Shown here: one piece after another, positions 9,852-19,684 of the stretch | Numbering within the stretch: the stretch's first letter is position 1 | Layout of the letters: each line of letters starts with the position of its first letter | Assembly (NCBI GenBank): GCA_903995115.1 | Contig: LR877146.1 | Location: 558,001 to 622,000, forward strand | Direction: 5' to 3' | Origin: Angomonas deanei | Taxonomy: Eukaryota > Euglenozoa > Kinetoplastea > Trypanosomatida > Trypanosomatidae | Length of the DNA stretch: 64,000 nt | Program-made: the position numbers and the translations under genes | Notes under the pieces: generated by a model | Told to the model about the DNA's origin: nothing | The model's database searches: none | The model's input: only the letters and a program-made list of their open reading frames with translations

Positions 9852-10681
9852 CCGATTACGGTACACGCCATGAGCCCAGCGAGACGGTGGTGACGACTGT
9901 CCTAGCAGACGAGGAGCAGCCCCTCTCCTTCCTTCAAAAGGTTCACCAATACATGGATAATGAGCTCGATCCCAAACACGCGGATGCCTTATTACTTCTT
10001 TCCTACGTGGCGACCGGTCTCGTCGATAGTTGTGCCGTCCGCACTTGGGGCTCCTTCGTCTCCATGCAGACCGGGAACACGGTGTACATTGGCCTAGGTC
10101 TTGCTGCCTTGGACCAACCCGACCAGGAAAGTAACCGCCGCTGGATCAAATCGCTTTCCTCTTTGGTGTGTTTTGGATTCGGCACGTTTTGCTTTTCCCG
10201 CTATCACGCCAAGTTTCACGAACGGCGACGGTGGGTGCTCACCTTATCGTTTCTCGTGCAGTTGGTGTGTGTCTTGATTGCCTACGGTGTCGTCCGCGGC
10301 GGTGCGTACTACGCGCAGGAGATGGAGAAGCGGCCTCCACTGCATTGGCAGGTCATTGTGCCTATCGCCCTCGTCTCTTTTCAGAGCAGTGCCCAGGCGC
10401 TTGTCAGCCGCGCCCTCGGGTTCCGCTCCCTCACCAGTGTCGTCCTTACTTCCATCTACATTGACATCTTTAGTGATCCCGACTTGTTCACGCTTGCCTG
10501 GCGAGGTCACGCCGAGCGGAACCGACGACTGTTTGCGCCGCTGTTGTTGTTGTGTGGTGCCTTCCTTGGCGGTCAGTGGGCGGAGTCGGACACTGGGATG
10601 GCGGGGGCGTTACTGTCGGTGGTATTCCTCAAGGCTTTTATTACATTTATGTTTATCGTGTGGCCAAAAGAGAAAAACTAA
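9848..10681 (+). CDS. DUF1275 (YoaK-like) membrane protein
   Basis: A 277-residue polytopic membrane protein. The segment around residues 47-85 (LLLLSYVATGLVDS, then SFVSMQTGNTVYIGLGLA) is the hallmark of the DUF1275/YoaK family, found widely in bacteria and fungi and of unknown function. About six hydrophobic helices can be drawn. The conserved QTGN and the later QSSAQ, VVLTSIYIDI and GGQW segments are in family order. Length is slightly above the usual 220-250 residues because of a hydrophilic N-terminal extension of about 45 residues. It probably resides in a cell membrane. The scattered distribution of the family makes horizontal acquisition possible. The start at 9848 is preceded by a two-codon upstream ORF that overlaps it. 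Confidence 0.85.
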   Translation: MTDYGTRHEPSETVVTTVLADEEQPLSFLQKVHQYMDNELDPKHADALLLLSYVATGLVDSCAVRTWGSFVSMQTGNTVYIGLGLAALDQPDQESNRRWIKSLSSLVCFGFGTFCFSRYHAKFHERRRWVLTLSFLVQLVCVLIAYGVVRGGAYYAQEMEKRPPLHWQVIVPIALVSFQSSAQALVSRALGFRSLTSVVLTSIYIDIFSDPDLFTLAWRGHAERNRRLFAPLLLLCGAFLGGQWAESDTGMAGALLSVVFLKAFITFMFIVWPKEKN

Positions 10682-10993
10682 CGTGAATAATCATGGTGGT
10701 GGTGAATGTAATTTGAAGTATCGGAAAGTGAAAAGAACTACCGTTGTTTTCTTGTATTCTTGTTGGTTATACTTTTCCTTTTTTTTTTCTTTCACTCTCA
10801 TTTCCGTTAAGAATAGTAAACAAAAGCCAATATCGTTATCGCTTTGTTTTTTGTTTTTTAGTTTAGTTTTTCGTTTTTTTGTGTTTTCATTACATTTTTA
10901 CCTTAATTTGATTGTCATAAGTTTTTTTTTTAGGAAATAAATAAAAGAATACATTTCTTCACGAATCCCTAAAAAAAAAAAAAAAAATCAATA
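10682..10993. other. Intergenic region before the ceramide synthase gene
   Basis: T-rich non-coding DNA. A T run ends in TTTAG at about 10930-10934, a plausible splice acceptor, and an A run of about 17 bases lies just before the next ATG. Nothing else stands out. Confidence 0.4.
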
Positions 10994-12400
10994 ATGACAG
11001 ACCTTCTCCATTTCTTTTTTTACCAGCCCATCTCCGCGGACCCCAAGTACGCCGCCGAGTTCGGTATTAGCAGTCCCTTCACCGTGGAACAAATCATGCA
11101 AGAGGTGCACGCCAACCCCGCCGCTATCACCAAGTATAGAATCTCTAGCGTGGGGGAGCTGTTGCATGCGTTCAAGAATATTTGTGCGTTTCAGAATGAG
11201 AGTGCGCAGGGGTGCAGTGGGTTTGGGTTTCAGTGGAACCTGACGACAACGTTGGCGCCCATCGTCACGTATGTCATTATACTCATGATGATTCGCTACG
11301 CCATGCAGGAACCACTGGCGCGGTTCGGCATTTACATGGGGGTGGTGACCGAAAATAAAAAAAAGCACGCCGAGCGAGAGGCACGGGGGCTCTACGGCTC
11401 CCTCGCCCTCTCCCGCCGAAACCAAAAGAAAATTCTCAAGTTTCAAAATCAGCTCTGGTTGTGCATTTTTTACATTCTGTCGACCTATTTCGGCTATTAT
11501 GTCCAGAAGGACAAGCCGTGGTTTACGCTGCCCCTCAACACGGAGAGTGCCCTGCACCTCCTGCTGCCCCACCCCTGGACCCCTCCCCAGGAAATGGTCG
11601 TCTACTACTACTACGGCCTCGCCTTCTACCTCTCGGAGCTGTTTTCGCTCATTTTTATCGAACACCGGATTAAGCGGAGTGACTTTATTGAGTATTGTGT
11701 CCATCACGTCACCACGCTGCTGTTGATGATTTGCTCCTACATTGGCTGGGAGCACCGTTTCGGCGCCTACGTCCTCTTTATTCACGATGCCAGCGATATT
11801 ATGCTCAGCCTGGCGAAATGTACGCATTACATGATTGAAGAAAATGAATTCCGTGAAACGCTGTTTAACAAGCATTCCCTCCAACGCTACCACGCCAAAC
11901 AAAAAAGAGGTGCTAGTCCTAGTCGCAAGGCACACGCCAACAATGACAAGAAGGACGACGACACCGTCTTACGCTACAAGAGCTCATTCTTGTTCCAATA
12001 CATTCTCGTGGAGAACACCGCGAATGTCATGTTCGCCATTTTCATTGTCGTCTTCTTCTTTTTCCGTCTCTACTGTCTACCCCTGATGGCGCACAGCACG
12101 ATTCTCTTCGCCAGCAAGGTGCGCCACGGCAACTTCAACATGTGGATGTTGGTAGCGCTTCTTAATGGCTGTCTGCAGCTGTTGCATGTGTACTGGGCGG
12201 TGTTGATTGTCCGCATGGTGATTAGTGTGTTTGTGGACAATCAGCGAAAAGATATCCGCAGCGATGACGACGACGACACCAATGAGCAGCCGGACGGGAC
12301 GGACCATCCTTGGGTAGAACCGGAGGTAGTGCCTGCTAGGGTGTTGGAGGACCTTCTCCACGCCAAGGAAGAAACTAGCCCTGAAAAGAAGAAAAAATAA
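10994..12400 (+). CDS. Ceramide synthase (TLC/Lag1 domain)
   Basis: A 468-residue multi-span protein of the TRAM-LAG1-CLN8 family, predicted to N-acylate a sphingoid base with acyl-CoA in the ER membrane to make (dihydro)ceramide. The Lag1 motif is clear: EYCVHHVTTLLL with the two catalytic-type histidines at 238-239, and HDASDIML with His264, Asp265 and Asp268. Helices can be drawn at about 87-105, 152-170, 205-223, 237-252, 256-275, 333-352 and 376-405. The N-terminal 85 residues lie before the first helix and the C-terminal 50 are acidic. A short Lys/Arg-rich insert around residues 300-325 separates two helices after the motif. Length fits the family. No homeobox-like domain is seen. Confidence 0.9.
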   Translation: MTDLLHFFFYQPISADPKYAAEFGISSPFTVEQIMQEVHANPAAITKYRISSVGELLHAFKNICAFQNESAQGCSGFGFQWNLTTTLAPIVTYVIILMMIRYAMQEPLARFGIYMGVVTENKKKHAEREARGLYGSLALSRRNQKKILKFQNQLWLCIFYILSTYFGYYVQKDKPWFTLPLNTESALHLLLPHPWTPPQEMVVYYYYGLAFYLSELFSLIFIEHRIKRSDFIEYCVHHVTTLLLMICSYIGWEHRFGAYVLFIHDASDIMLSLAKCTHYMIEENEFRETLFNKHSLQRYHAKQKRGASPSRKAHANNDKKDDDTVLRYKSSFLFQYILVENTANVMFAIFIVVFFFFRLYCLPLMAHSTILFASKVRHGNFNMWMLVALLNGCLQLLHVYWAVLIVRMVISVFVDNQRKDIRSDDDDDTNEQPDGTDHPWVEPEVVPARVLEDLLHAKEETSPEKKKK

Positions 12401-13011
12401 AGAAAAAAAAGCAATGAACTTAAAGTAAAAAAGTGAATTGCATTAGTTTTTTTTTTCTTGCTTATGTATTTATTTATTGGCACGTTAGAATGGGGTTTTT
12501 AGCGTCTCTAAACAGAGACTTTAGAAAGATAAAATTGTAAGTTAAGTTTTCTTGTTTCTATCATATCTTTAGATTTTTTTTTTCATTTTGCTTGCGCTTC
12601 TGTTTTTTGATTTGTGTGATATGTTCAGGAGTTTTGTTACTGTGAGTAATAGTAACGATGAGAGCTGAAAACAAGCAATATACAGTAATAAAAACAAACT
12701 GTATTTGTTTTTTTAGTTCACGCAAGGCGTTTTATATTGTTGCAAAAAAAGGAATAAGCAAAAAAAAAACGAGAAGACTATTTTTTTTTGTACAGCATAA
12801 GGATTAATAAAAATAAAAAAAAGTAATCTAACTATAGAATCTATTAATTTTTAACACAAAAAGACAACGTTGATTTCCTTCTCGGCGAAAAAGGCATCGG
12901 TTTAAAGCAGCTTTCATTGGTGGCAGTGTTAGTGCATCTCTCTTCTCTCCAATCGATCTTGAAAAAAAAAAAGCATACTAGTAGAATAAAAAAACAACTT
13001 CGTGCGGAGGG
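12401..13011. other. Long A/T-rich intergenic region
   Basis: About 600 bases with many A and T runs and no coding-like ORF. TAG at about 12980-12982 before the next ATG at 13012 is a possible acceptor, as is TTTTTTAG near 12710. No RNA gene or repeat was recognised. Confidence 0.5.
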
Positions 13012-16000
13012 ATGCAGACCAATGTGCCCAGCTCCACGTCTCGTGTCGTACTCCGAAAACAACAGTACATGGAAAGCCGTCATAGCGCCAACACGCGTCC
13101 CGAAAGCACCAATCCACGTAGCAGCGCACCGCCTGGTGTGTGGACACGAACACGACCCGTTCTCTCCACCGCCAATCGTATTTTAGAGGACGATGTCGAA
13201 ATAGAAAAGGAACCAATTGTATTAGATTTTGACATCCGGATGCGTTCTATTCTAGCAATTTTCATTCACTACTCCGTCGCCCTGCTGTGGACGGCGGTCA
13301 TCGCGGTGTTGGTGTGCGTTCCTATTTTTGCCTTTCCCATGACAAAATTTCAAATGTTTTTTACGGTGAAACAGGGCTACAATGGAAATGCCTATGTGGA
13401 AGACGTTTTAGAGAACACCACTGGAGGTGTGTTTGTCAGCCGTGGGGATGCGGCATCGGTGCCAGAGGTATTAAAACACTACGCGTCGTATGCGCCTTGC
13501 ACCGTCTTCAAGCAAATCGGCTGTCCTTACATCTTGGAAGATAGTCAAAATAGCAGTAGTGGAACGAATATCACCAACTGGGTTCTCAATGACATGATCG
13601 CTACTATGTCCCTGAATTTGCGGCTCTTGGTGATGAGCGGAGCTCCGTTTAACATCTCTACCTGCAATTACCTAACGGAGGGAAATCATACCAATCCTAG
13701 TAATACACTTTTAGGGAATGCATCGCCGTATCTGAACGATTCCATTGTCCTCCGGGTGAATGGCTTTAATAGCACGAATAACACCTATCCGGAGGGGGAA
13801 AGGGAGGTGCCCCTCATTTTTATAGAATACAACCTCAAGTGTACCACCGACGAATATGTGTTACCCATGCTGAATTTTACCATGTACTATTACAATAATA
13901 CGGATGGTGGTGTCAATGACAATACCGCAATTCTTTCTCTAATTGAGGAGTACAGGAGTGAGGCATCGGGTAGTAGTGGTAGTCTATCTCAGAGTGCATT
14001 TGAGGAGTCTTTTCATCAACTAGCGAACCCGGAAAAGGATATCTCCTACCACGCGAACGTTTATAGTTCTACCTGTGCCGCGAGCGCGGTGAATATTTGT
14101 ATTAATGTTCGAAATTTCAGTTCGTCAGGTGTATTCTACTATGTCTATGGTGTGACGGAAGGTACCTTGTGGCCTTGTCATACTGAAAACGGGGAAGGCG
14201 GCAATAATAATAACCGTCCTCCCCGGGAGAGCAGCAGTGATAGTGGTAGTGACAGCAACACGGCGAGTGATCACATTAGTTCCACCGACAGTATCGTAAT
14301 TCTCAACTGTCAAGAAACGTTCTACGAACCGTTTGCCAGCCGTTTTGCGAGCACCAATTACCGAATTTCATTCCTCACGATGGAGTTCACCTCGACGGCG
14401 GTGGCGGCGTTCATGGGTACCGCAAAGGTGGAAGGGCCGCAAAACGTGACAACGGAGTACGTCCACGGCGGCTACACGTCCCTCACCCTTCCTCTCAGCG
14501 GTATATTTGCATTGGTGGTGTTTGGATTTAACGTGATTATGTTGATTTTATGTATCGCCCTTTGTTTAATCATCCCATCGCAGCGGATAGAAATGATGAC
14601 CGTGAAAAACCAGATTGAGACCGACGCATCTATCGCCGCGGAGGTACTAGACCGACAGGAGCGCATGGTGGAAGCGGAAAGGGAACGGCGACTGTGGCAA
14701 ACCTATCAGAGCAGCAATATGCGGGAAACACAAGTGGAGCAACCGCCCAGTACTGTTGGTCCTTCCCCCCACACCAGTGGCGTCAATACGTTGGGAGAGC
14801 GAATCGTAAATGATAATGAGCTGTATACCATGACGAGTTATCCAACCGCTTCTTATTTTCCCAACTATGTGCATCCTAATAACAATGTGAATAATGAACA
14901 TAGGGTGGTAGCCCCTAGCAATACCGTCACCGGTACCTCCACTCTGCACACGGTGAACAGCGATTTGGATATTCTCAGTAATAACGGCAATGAAAACAAT
15001 AGTAATACTGAAGTGAGGCCAACAGCACCTTCCATAGGATCCAGTATTAGCCCCGGCATCAGCGGTAATGGCAGTTTTCACGACGAAGAGCACCACTCCA
15101 GCAATAATAATAATAATAATGGAAATGTTTTGGAAGAGGAAGAAATGCGGACCATGACACTCATCGAGAGTAGTACAAACCCTACGCGTGACAGCAACAG
15201 CCGCATTGTACGCGTGGATGACTATTACAATCATGATTACAACAATCTTCTGGAAAACAACGATAGTACGAATCGTGACGGAGGCACTAATGGAAACAGT
15301 GCAGTCACAGTTCGTACGGGAAGGCAGGACACTAACGTCGCCGGTGGTCCCTCTGACGTCTTTGTCAACAGTACTAGCGACAACAGCTCCCCATTGGTGC
15401 AGTCGTCGCTTCCTTTTTCACGATTTTTGTACACGGAGCAAGTGCAAATCCGCAAACGAAACCAAAAAAGCAAAAAGAACTCCGTCACTTCGACTGAAAA
15501 TAGCACAGCGAATCGCACGGAAGATCCGGACAAGTACATCAAGGGCAAAAAAAAGAGAATCAAAGTCTTTCACCAACTGAACGCCGACGAGCAGGTGTTG
15601 CTTGCGTTTTCTCGTTTAAACATGATGGATTACCTCAACAGCTACGACGGTGACTACTACTACCAAAAAGTGAAACACAAAGGGGATAAAACCCTTTTAC
15701 GAGAAGAGGAGTTGGATCACTTATGTCATGTCATGGCGGGTCTGCCTTCTATCCTCGATGCCTACCGTGTAGAGGGCGGTCACCGGATAGATCAGATACC
15801 GAAACTGACGCCCGGTGGTATCGGTTTTATTTCCAATCTGAAATTTGTGCGATTCCGTCGGGCACAAGTGGCGCTGGATCATTCCCTCAATATCTTGTTT
15901 CGGGTGGCCATCATTCTCTGTTTTGTATTTTTTGCGTTGAGTTTTTCTTTTCACCTGACCGGTACGGGGGACCCTCTTACCATCTCCAATCCATCGATAG

Positions 16001-16335
16001 AGATGTTCCGATACGTCTCTGATAGTCGTGTAGAACGAGTCGAGTTTCGTGAGGAGGATTACTTTATTTCACGATTGGAGGATCGCAACGGCACTTTTTT
16101 TTCCATTTTTGATCAGACCAATCCGCCCAACTCCATCACACACTTGCCAGGGGTCCAAAACGTGTTTCGGGTGGTCGGCATCAACAGCAACGACGGCAGT
16201 GGGAGTACGCTTTATGGAGAGATGTACCGCACGGTGCCGGTGCGGTATGTAGTTATTAGCGCCTTCTGTCTGGCGTTGGCGTTTGGCTTTATTTGGTATC
16301 ATGATTATGGCATTTTGAAAAAACGAATGTGGTAG
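13012..16335 (+). CDS. Large four-helix membrane protein of unknown function
   Basis: An 1107-residue protein I do not recognise. A cytosolic-type N-terminus of about 80 residues leads to a helix at about 82-110. A domain of about 390 residues follows with many Asn-X-Ser/Thr sequons and paired cysteines, which looks extracytoplasmic. A second helix lies at about 490-525. The central region (about 530-860) is hydrophilic and very rich in Asn and Ser, including Asn homopolymers from AAT repeats (15104-15120), and resembles a disordered cytosolic loop. A basic segment precedes a folded-looking region (about 845-960) with KHKGDKTLLREEELDHL, then a helix at about 965-985, a short second extracytoplasmic loop, and a final helix at about 1078-1098. 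Two helix-loop-helix halves suggest an internal pseudo-symmetry. The first ATG in the open frame was chosen as start. Confidence 0.75.
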   Translation: MQTNVPSSTSRVVLRKQQYMESRHSANTRPESTNPRSSAPPGVWTRTRPVLSTANRILEDDVEIEKEPIVLDFDIRMRSILAIFIHYSVALLWTAVIAVLVCVPIFAFPMTKFQMFFTVKQGYNGNAYVEDVLENTTGGVFVSRGDAASVPEVLKHYASYAPCTVFKQIGCPYILEDSQNSSSGTNITNWVLNDMIATMSLNLRLLVMSGAPFNISTCNYLTEGNHTNPSNTLLGNASPYLNDSIVLRVNGFNSTNNTYPEGEREVPLIFIEYNLKCTTDEYVLPMLNFTMYYYNNTDGGVNDNTAILSLIEEYRSEASGSSGSLSQSAFEESFHQLANPEKDISYHANVYSSTCAASAVNICINVRNFSSSGVFYYVYGVTEGTLWPCHTENGEGGNNNNRPPRESSSDSGSDSNTASDHISSTDSIVILNCQETFYEPFASRFASTNYRISFLTMEFTSTAVAAFMGTAKVEGPQNVTTEYVHGGYTSLTLPLSGIFALVVFGFNVIMLILCIALCLIIPSQRIEMMTVKNQIETDASIAAEVLDRQERMVEAERERRLWQTYQSSNMRETQVEQPPSTVGPSPHTSGVNTLGERIVNDNELYTMTSYPTASYFPNYVHPNNNVNNEHRVVAPSNTVTGTSTLHTVNSDLDILSNNGNENNSNTEVRPTAPSIGSSISPGISGNGSFHDEEHHSSNNNNNNGNVLEEEEMRTMTLIESSTNPTRDSNSRIVRVDDYYNHDYNNLLENNDSTNRDGGTNGNSAVTVRTGRQDTNVAGGPSDVFVNSTSDNSSPLVQSSLPFSRFLYTEQVQIRKRNQKSKKNSVTSTENSTANRTEDPDKYIKGKKKRIKVFHQLNADEQVLLAFSRLNMMDYLNSYDGDYYYQKVKHKGDKTLLREEELDHLCHVMAGLPSILDAYRVEGGHRIDQIPKLTPGGIGFISNLKFVRFRRAQVALDHSLNILFRVAIILCFVFFALSFSFHLTGTGDPLTISNPSIEMFRYVSDSRVERVEFREEDYFISRLEDRNGTFFSIFDQTNPPNSITHLPGVQNVFRVVGINSNDGSGSTLYGEMYRTVPVRYVVISAFCLALAFGFIWYHDYGILKKRMW

Positions 16336-16577
16336 TGAGAAATAATAATTAAGAGAAAAAAAAAACTGTAGCGTTGCGTGATAGTTTAGTTGCATTTGCG
16401 AGTAGCTTTTAATGTCTTTTTAAAACAAAAAGTGGTTAAGTATGCTAACTTTTTTTTTTGCTTTTTGTTTGGTTGCGATCTATTCGTTTTCACTTCCTCA
16501 TCTTTCTTTTTTAACCACAATGAGTATCCCTCATTAGCATCCATCTAACCAAATAAACAAAAACCCGAAAAAAAAAA

Positions 16578-17639
16578 ATGATCGATCTTCGTTCCGACAC
16601 CTTTACCGTCCCCGACGCCAAAATGAGAGAAATCATCGCCAAGGCCGATGTGGGCGACGACGTCTTCGGTGAGGACCCCAGCTGCAACGCGCTAGAGGCG
16701 GAGTGCGCGAGACTACTAGGAAAAGAGGCCGCCGTATTTGCGGCATCGGGCACGATGGGGAATCTCCTTGCCTCCATGGTCTACAGCCAGCGCACCCCCA
16801 TGGCGGAGATTGTCATTGGCAAAGATGCCCACGTGATGCGGTTGGAAGTGGGCGGTATCGCCAACGTCGCCCACGCCAGCACCTACCAGCTCGCCAACAA
16901 CGAGGACGGTACATTTGCGGACATGGCGGAGCTCAAAGAAGTCGTCCACCGTGCACCTTCCATTGTCAAACCCACCGTCACCGCCGTCTTCTTGGAAAAC
17001 ACCTACGGCACCACCGGCGGTAAAGTGCTCCCCATGTCCTATGTCCAGCAGGTCCGTCAGATCTGTGACACCGCGCCGCACAAGGTGTCCCTGCACTGCG
17101 ATGGGGCCCGACTGTGGAATGCCGCCATCGCGCTGAACCTTCCGCTACACGAGGTGGCCGCCCCGTACGACACGGTGCAGGTGTGCCTCAGTAAAGGTCT
17201 GGGGGCACCGGTGGGGTCCGTCCTCGCTGGTCCGAAAGATTTTATCGATCACGCAAGACTGGCACGGAAAACCATTGGCGGTGGCATGCGTCAGGCCGGT
17301 CTGCTCGCCGCCGCGGGACTTTACGCGATTCAGCACAATTATGAAAAACTACGCCTCGACCACGAACACGCCGCACTGATTGCCGATTACCTCGAAAAGG
17401 AACTGGCGGGTCATGCCGATAAAGTAAACGTGATACGACCGGAGACGAATATGGCGTTCGTGCGAGTCCCACGGGAGTTGGTGCAGCCTGCGGCCGCCCA
17501 GTGCAAAGAAAGAGGGGTGTTGATCTTTCCGTTTGATACGACGACGCTACGCATGGTGCCCAACTTGAATCACACGAGAGAGGATATTGAGAAGGCCATG
17601 AAGGTGGTGGCGGAGGTGCTGCTTCAACTGTTGAAGTAA
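16578..17639 (+). CDS. Low-specificity L-threonine aldolase
   Basis: A 353-residue PLP enzyme of fold type I that cleaves L-threonine or L-allo-threonine to glycine and acetaldehyde. The family N-terminus DLRSDTFTVP is intact. The cofactor pocket residues Asp175 and Arg178 lie in CDGARLW and the Schiff-base lysine is Lys206 in CLSKGLGAPVGS. The start gives the motif within three residues of the N-terminus, as usual, so no targeting peptide is evident and a cytosolic location is likely. Length is normal (about 340-360). It ends just before a run of A. The enzyme would supply glycine and acetaldehyde, a route to acetate units known in other kinetoplastids. Confidence 0.95.
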   Translation: MIDLRSDTFTVPDAKMREIIAKADVGDDVFGEDPSCNALEAECARLLGKEAAVFAASGTMGNLLASMVYSQRTPMAEIVIGKDAHVMRLEVGGIANVAHASTYQLANNEDGTFADMAELKEVVHRAPSIVKPTVTAVFLENTYGTTGGKVLPMSYVQQVRQICDTAPHKVSLHCDGARLWNAAIALNLPLHEVAAPYDTVQVCLSKGLGAPVGSVLAGPKDFIDHARLARKTIGGGMRQAGLLAAAGLYAIQHNYEKLRLDHEHAALIADYLEKELAGHADKVNVIRPETNMAFVRVPRELVQPAAAQCKERGVLIFPFDTTTLRMVPNLNHTREDIEKAMKVVAEVLLQLLK

Positions 17640-18262
17640 AAAAAAAAAAAAGAGGAAAAAGAGGATTGCAACCACATACATAAAAAAACATAGCCCACGA
17701 GACATGTTTTTTTTTTTCGTGTTGTACGTTTGTCATTCTATATTTAGCGTAGTTTAAAAAACCAATTATTATTCTTGTGTCGTTTGTTTACGTTACTGTA
17801 CTGAGACATATGTATACCAACTGTTTTCTTACTGTACTTTCGTCTTTATTATTATAAAGATCGTTTTAATACGTACTGGCCATTCCGACAAAAAAAAAAA
17901 AGTAAAATTTTCAAAAATGGTAATTCATCGAAAAAATGCGCTATACTCGTTATTCTTCTGTTTTTTTTGGTTTATCTCAATTGACGATTTGTTTTTTTAT
18001 ACACTAAAAAGAAAATTATTAACTGAGTGAAAATCATTTTTTTATAATTCGAATTTATTTAGAAGAAAACTATAAGAGTATTGCTTTCGCACTTAAAACA
18101 TATTTAATGAATACAGTACAGCGCCTTACGTGTGTTCTTACACTTCGGTTCACAAGTGGTTTCGTCATTTGTTTGTAATCATTATTGTTTTTCTCCTTTT
18201 ACTCCAACATATAAAAAGAATTTCACATTATATTTTTAGCATAATAAACAAACATCAAAAAT
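17640..18262. other. Long A/T-rich intergenic region
   Basis: Non-coding sequence of about 620 bases. A T-rich run ends in TTTTAG at about 18234-18239, 24 nt before the next ATG, and is the likely splice acceptor. Nothing else was recognised. Confidence 0.5.
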
Positions 18263-19684
18263 ATGGGCAACAAGGCTTCTTCCTCCTCTACACGCACGGT
18301 CTCCCCCGCTGTCAAGTCCTTCCTCGACCCCCTGGAGCGTCTCTCCCACGTCGAGCGCATTCGTCACCTCCTCGACGTCGGCAAGAAGTGTGTCACGGAG
18401 CCGCCGTACACCGCCCCTGCCACGGACGTACCCGCGGTGGAACTGTTGCAGATGCTGTCCTCCTCCGGTGTACATTATCATCGACTGATGGCGACGTTTG
18501 CGCTACGTGGGGCGGCAGAAAAACTTGTCCACACCAATGATAATGCGGTGATGGTGTCCATGAAGGATATCTGCTACACCTTGTTGAACGACTCGTGTAA
18601 AGATATTCAAGTCAACTGTCTGCGGCCCGCGGTATACCTCTCTACTGCAGACGAGCTTCAAAAGATCCTGTCCGAACTTCCTGTTTGCCTCTTGGACGAC
18701 TTTTGCCATGTCCTGCTGAAGAAGCGACCGGCGGAGGCACAGCCGCTGTTGGATGCCTTCCTCCCTCGTACCACCGCTAGCAGACGGCGGTGGGTGCTCG
18801 CCAAGTACGCCAGTGAGACGGTGCTGGAGGCCACCCCAGCTGTCAAGGAGGGCGTGCTGTACTGGCCGCCGCTCGCCTTGCATCAGCTGACCGTCGCCCA
18901 GCCCAACTGGGTGACCTCCCACTTTACTGCGCTGGCCGCACAGACCCCGGCGGATGCGCTTCACCCGCTTCCGCTGCGTACCGCACTACGGACGGTGATG
19001 CTGGCGCTGGGGGACGGCGATCGGAAGGAACAGCTACAGAAGGGTCTGGCCTTGGTCCAGGCGGAGCTGCCCCGCTCTGCCACGTGCAAGAAGGAGATCA
19101 ATGAGGTCTTGCGGGTCTATGTGAAGAAGGCACCGGTGGCACTGGATGCGGTGGAGTATGTGGTGGCCAACAAGGCCGTCTACCACGGTCTGGTGTCTCT
19201 TTCCTTCTCCCGCGCCGGTTGGAAAGTGCTGGTGACACGTCTCGACCTCGTAGCGGAGCTCGTCAAGATGGATGCACTGCCAGAACTTTTTGATTGGGGC
19301 TTCTTCCATCTACCCAAAGAGGTCCGACGGTTTCTCTATCAGAACTATCGCCCCAAGATGCTGAACTCCGCCGATAATATGATTCCGATTAATTTGATTG
19401 AACACCTTCCGGACGAGGCCGACCGGCACACGGAGGCCCGACATGCCTGGGCGCAACCCGCGCTGAAGACCGATCCTTACGAGCACATGGGCTGTCTGTC
19501 CTTACTCCCCTTCGATGAGGCAAAAGAAAAGGAAAAGAATACATTGCCGACCCCAAACCAGAACACCGACAGCGCATGGCGGACGTGTTATCCCGCTCTG
19601 CTCGTCTGCAGTCGGCCCTCGACGGCTACCTGCAGTACTGTGTGCAGCGCAAAAACGAGCAAGACCCCATTCAGGAAGAGATGA
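18263..19684 (+). CDS. Helical-repeat protein with N-myristoylation signal, first piece
   Basis: The N-terminus MGNKASSSS fits the N-myristoylation consensus (Gly2, Ser6), so the protein is probably anchored to a membrane by a fatty acid. The rest is mostly amphipathic helices with Leu, Ala and charged residues spaced like HEAT or ARM repeats, and no transmembrane segment. I do not recognise a named family. In-frame coding sequence ends at about 19530. The last 50 or so residues of this ORF (Thr/Ser/Cys-rich) are out of frame. Coding continues in another frame through the A-rich stretch at 19520-19540, where one more A would keep the frame open. The downstream piece begins before the ATG at 19576. 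Start chosen as the first ATG after the acceptor at about 18239. Confidence 0.8.
   Translation: MGNKASSSSTRTVSPAVKSFLDPLERLSHVERIRHLLDVGKKCVTEPPYTAPATDVPAVELLQMLSSSGVHYHRLMATFALRGAAEKLVHTNDNAVMVSMKDICYTLLNDSCKDIQVNCLRPAVYLSTADELQKILSELPVCLLDDFCHVLLKKRPAEAQPLLDAFLPRTTASRRRWVLAKYASETVLEATPAVKEGVLYWPPLALHQLTVAQPNWVTSHFTALAAQTPADALHPLPLRTALRTVMLALGDGDRKEQLQKGLALVQAELPRSATCKKEINEVLRVYVKKAPVALDAVEYVVANKAVYHGLVSLSFSRAGWKVLVTRLDLVAELVKMDALPELFDWGFFHLPKEVRRFLYQNYRPKMLNSADNMIPINLIEHLPDEADRHTEARHAWAQPALKTDPYEHMGCLSLLPFDEAKEKEKNTLPTPNQNTDSAWRTCYPALLVCSRPSTATCSTVCSAKTSKTPFRKR

Noticed and set aside
10988-11935. 315-residue minus-strand ORF opposite the ceramide synthase
   Set aside because: The + strand encodes a recognisable Lag1 motif protein. 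No gene elsewhere in the window is on the minus strand.
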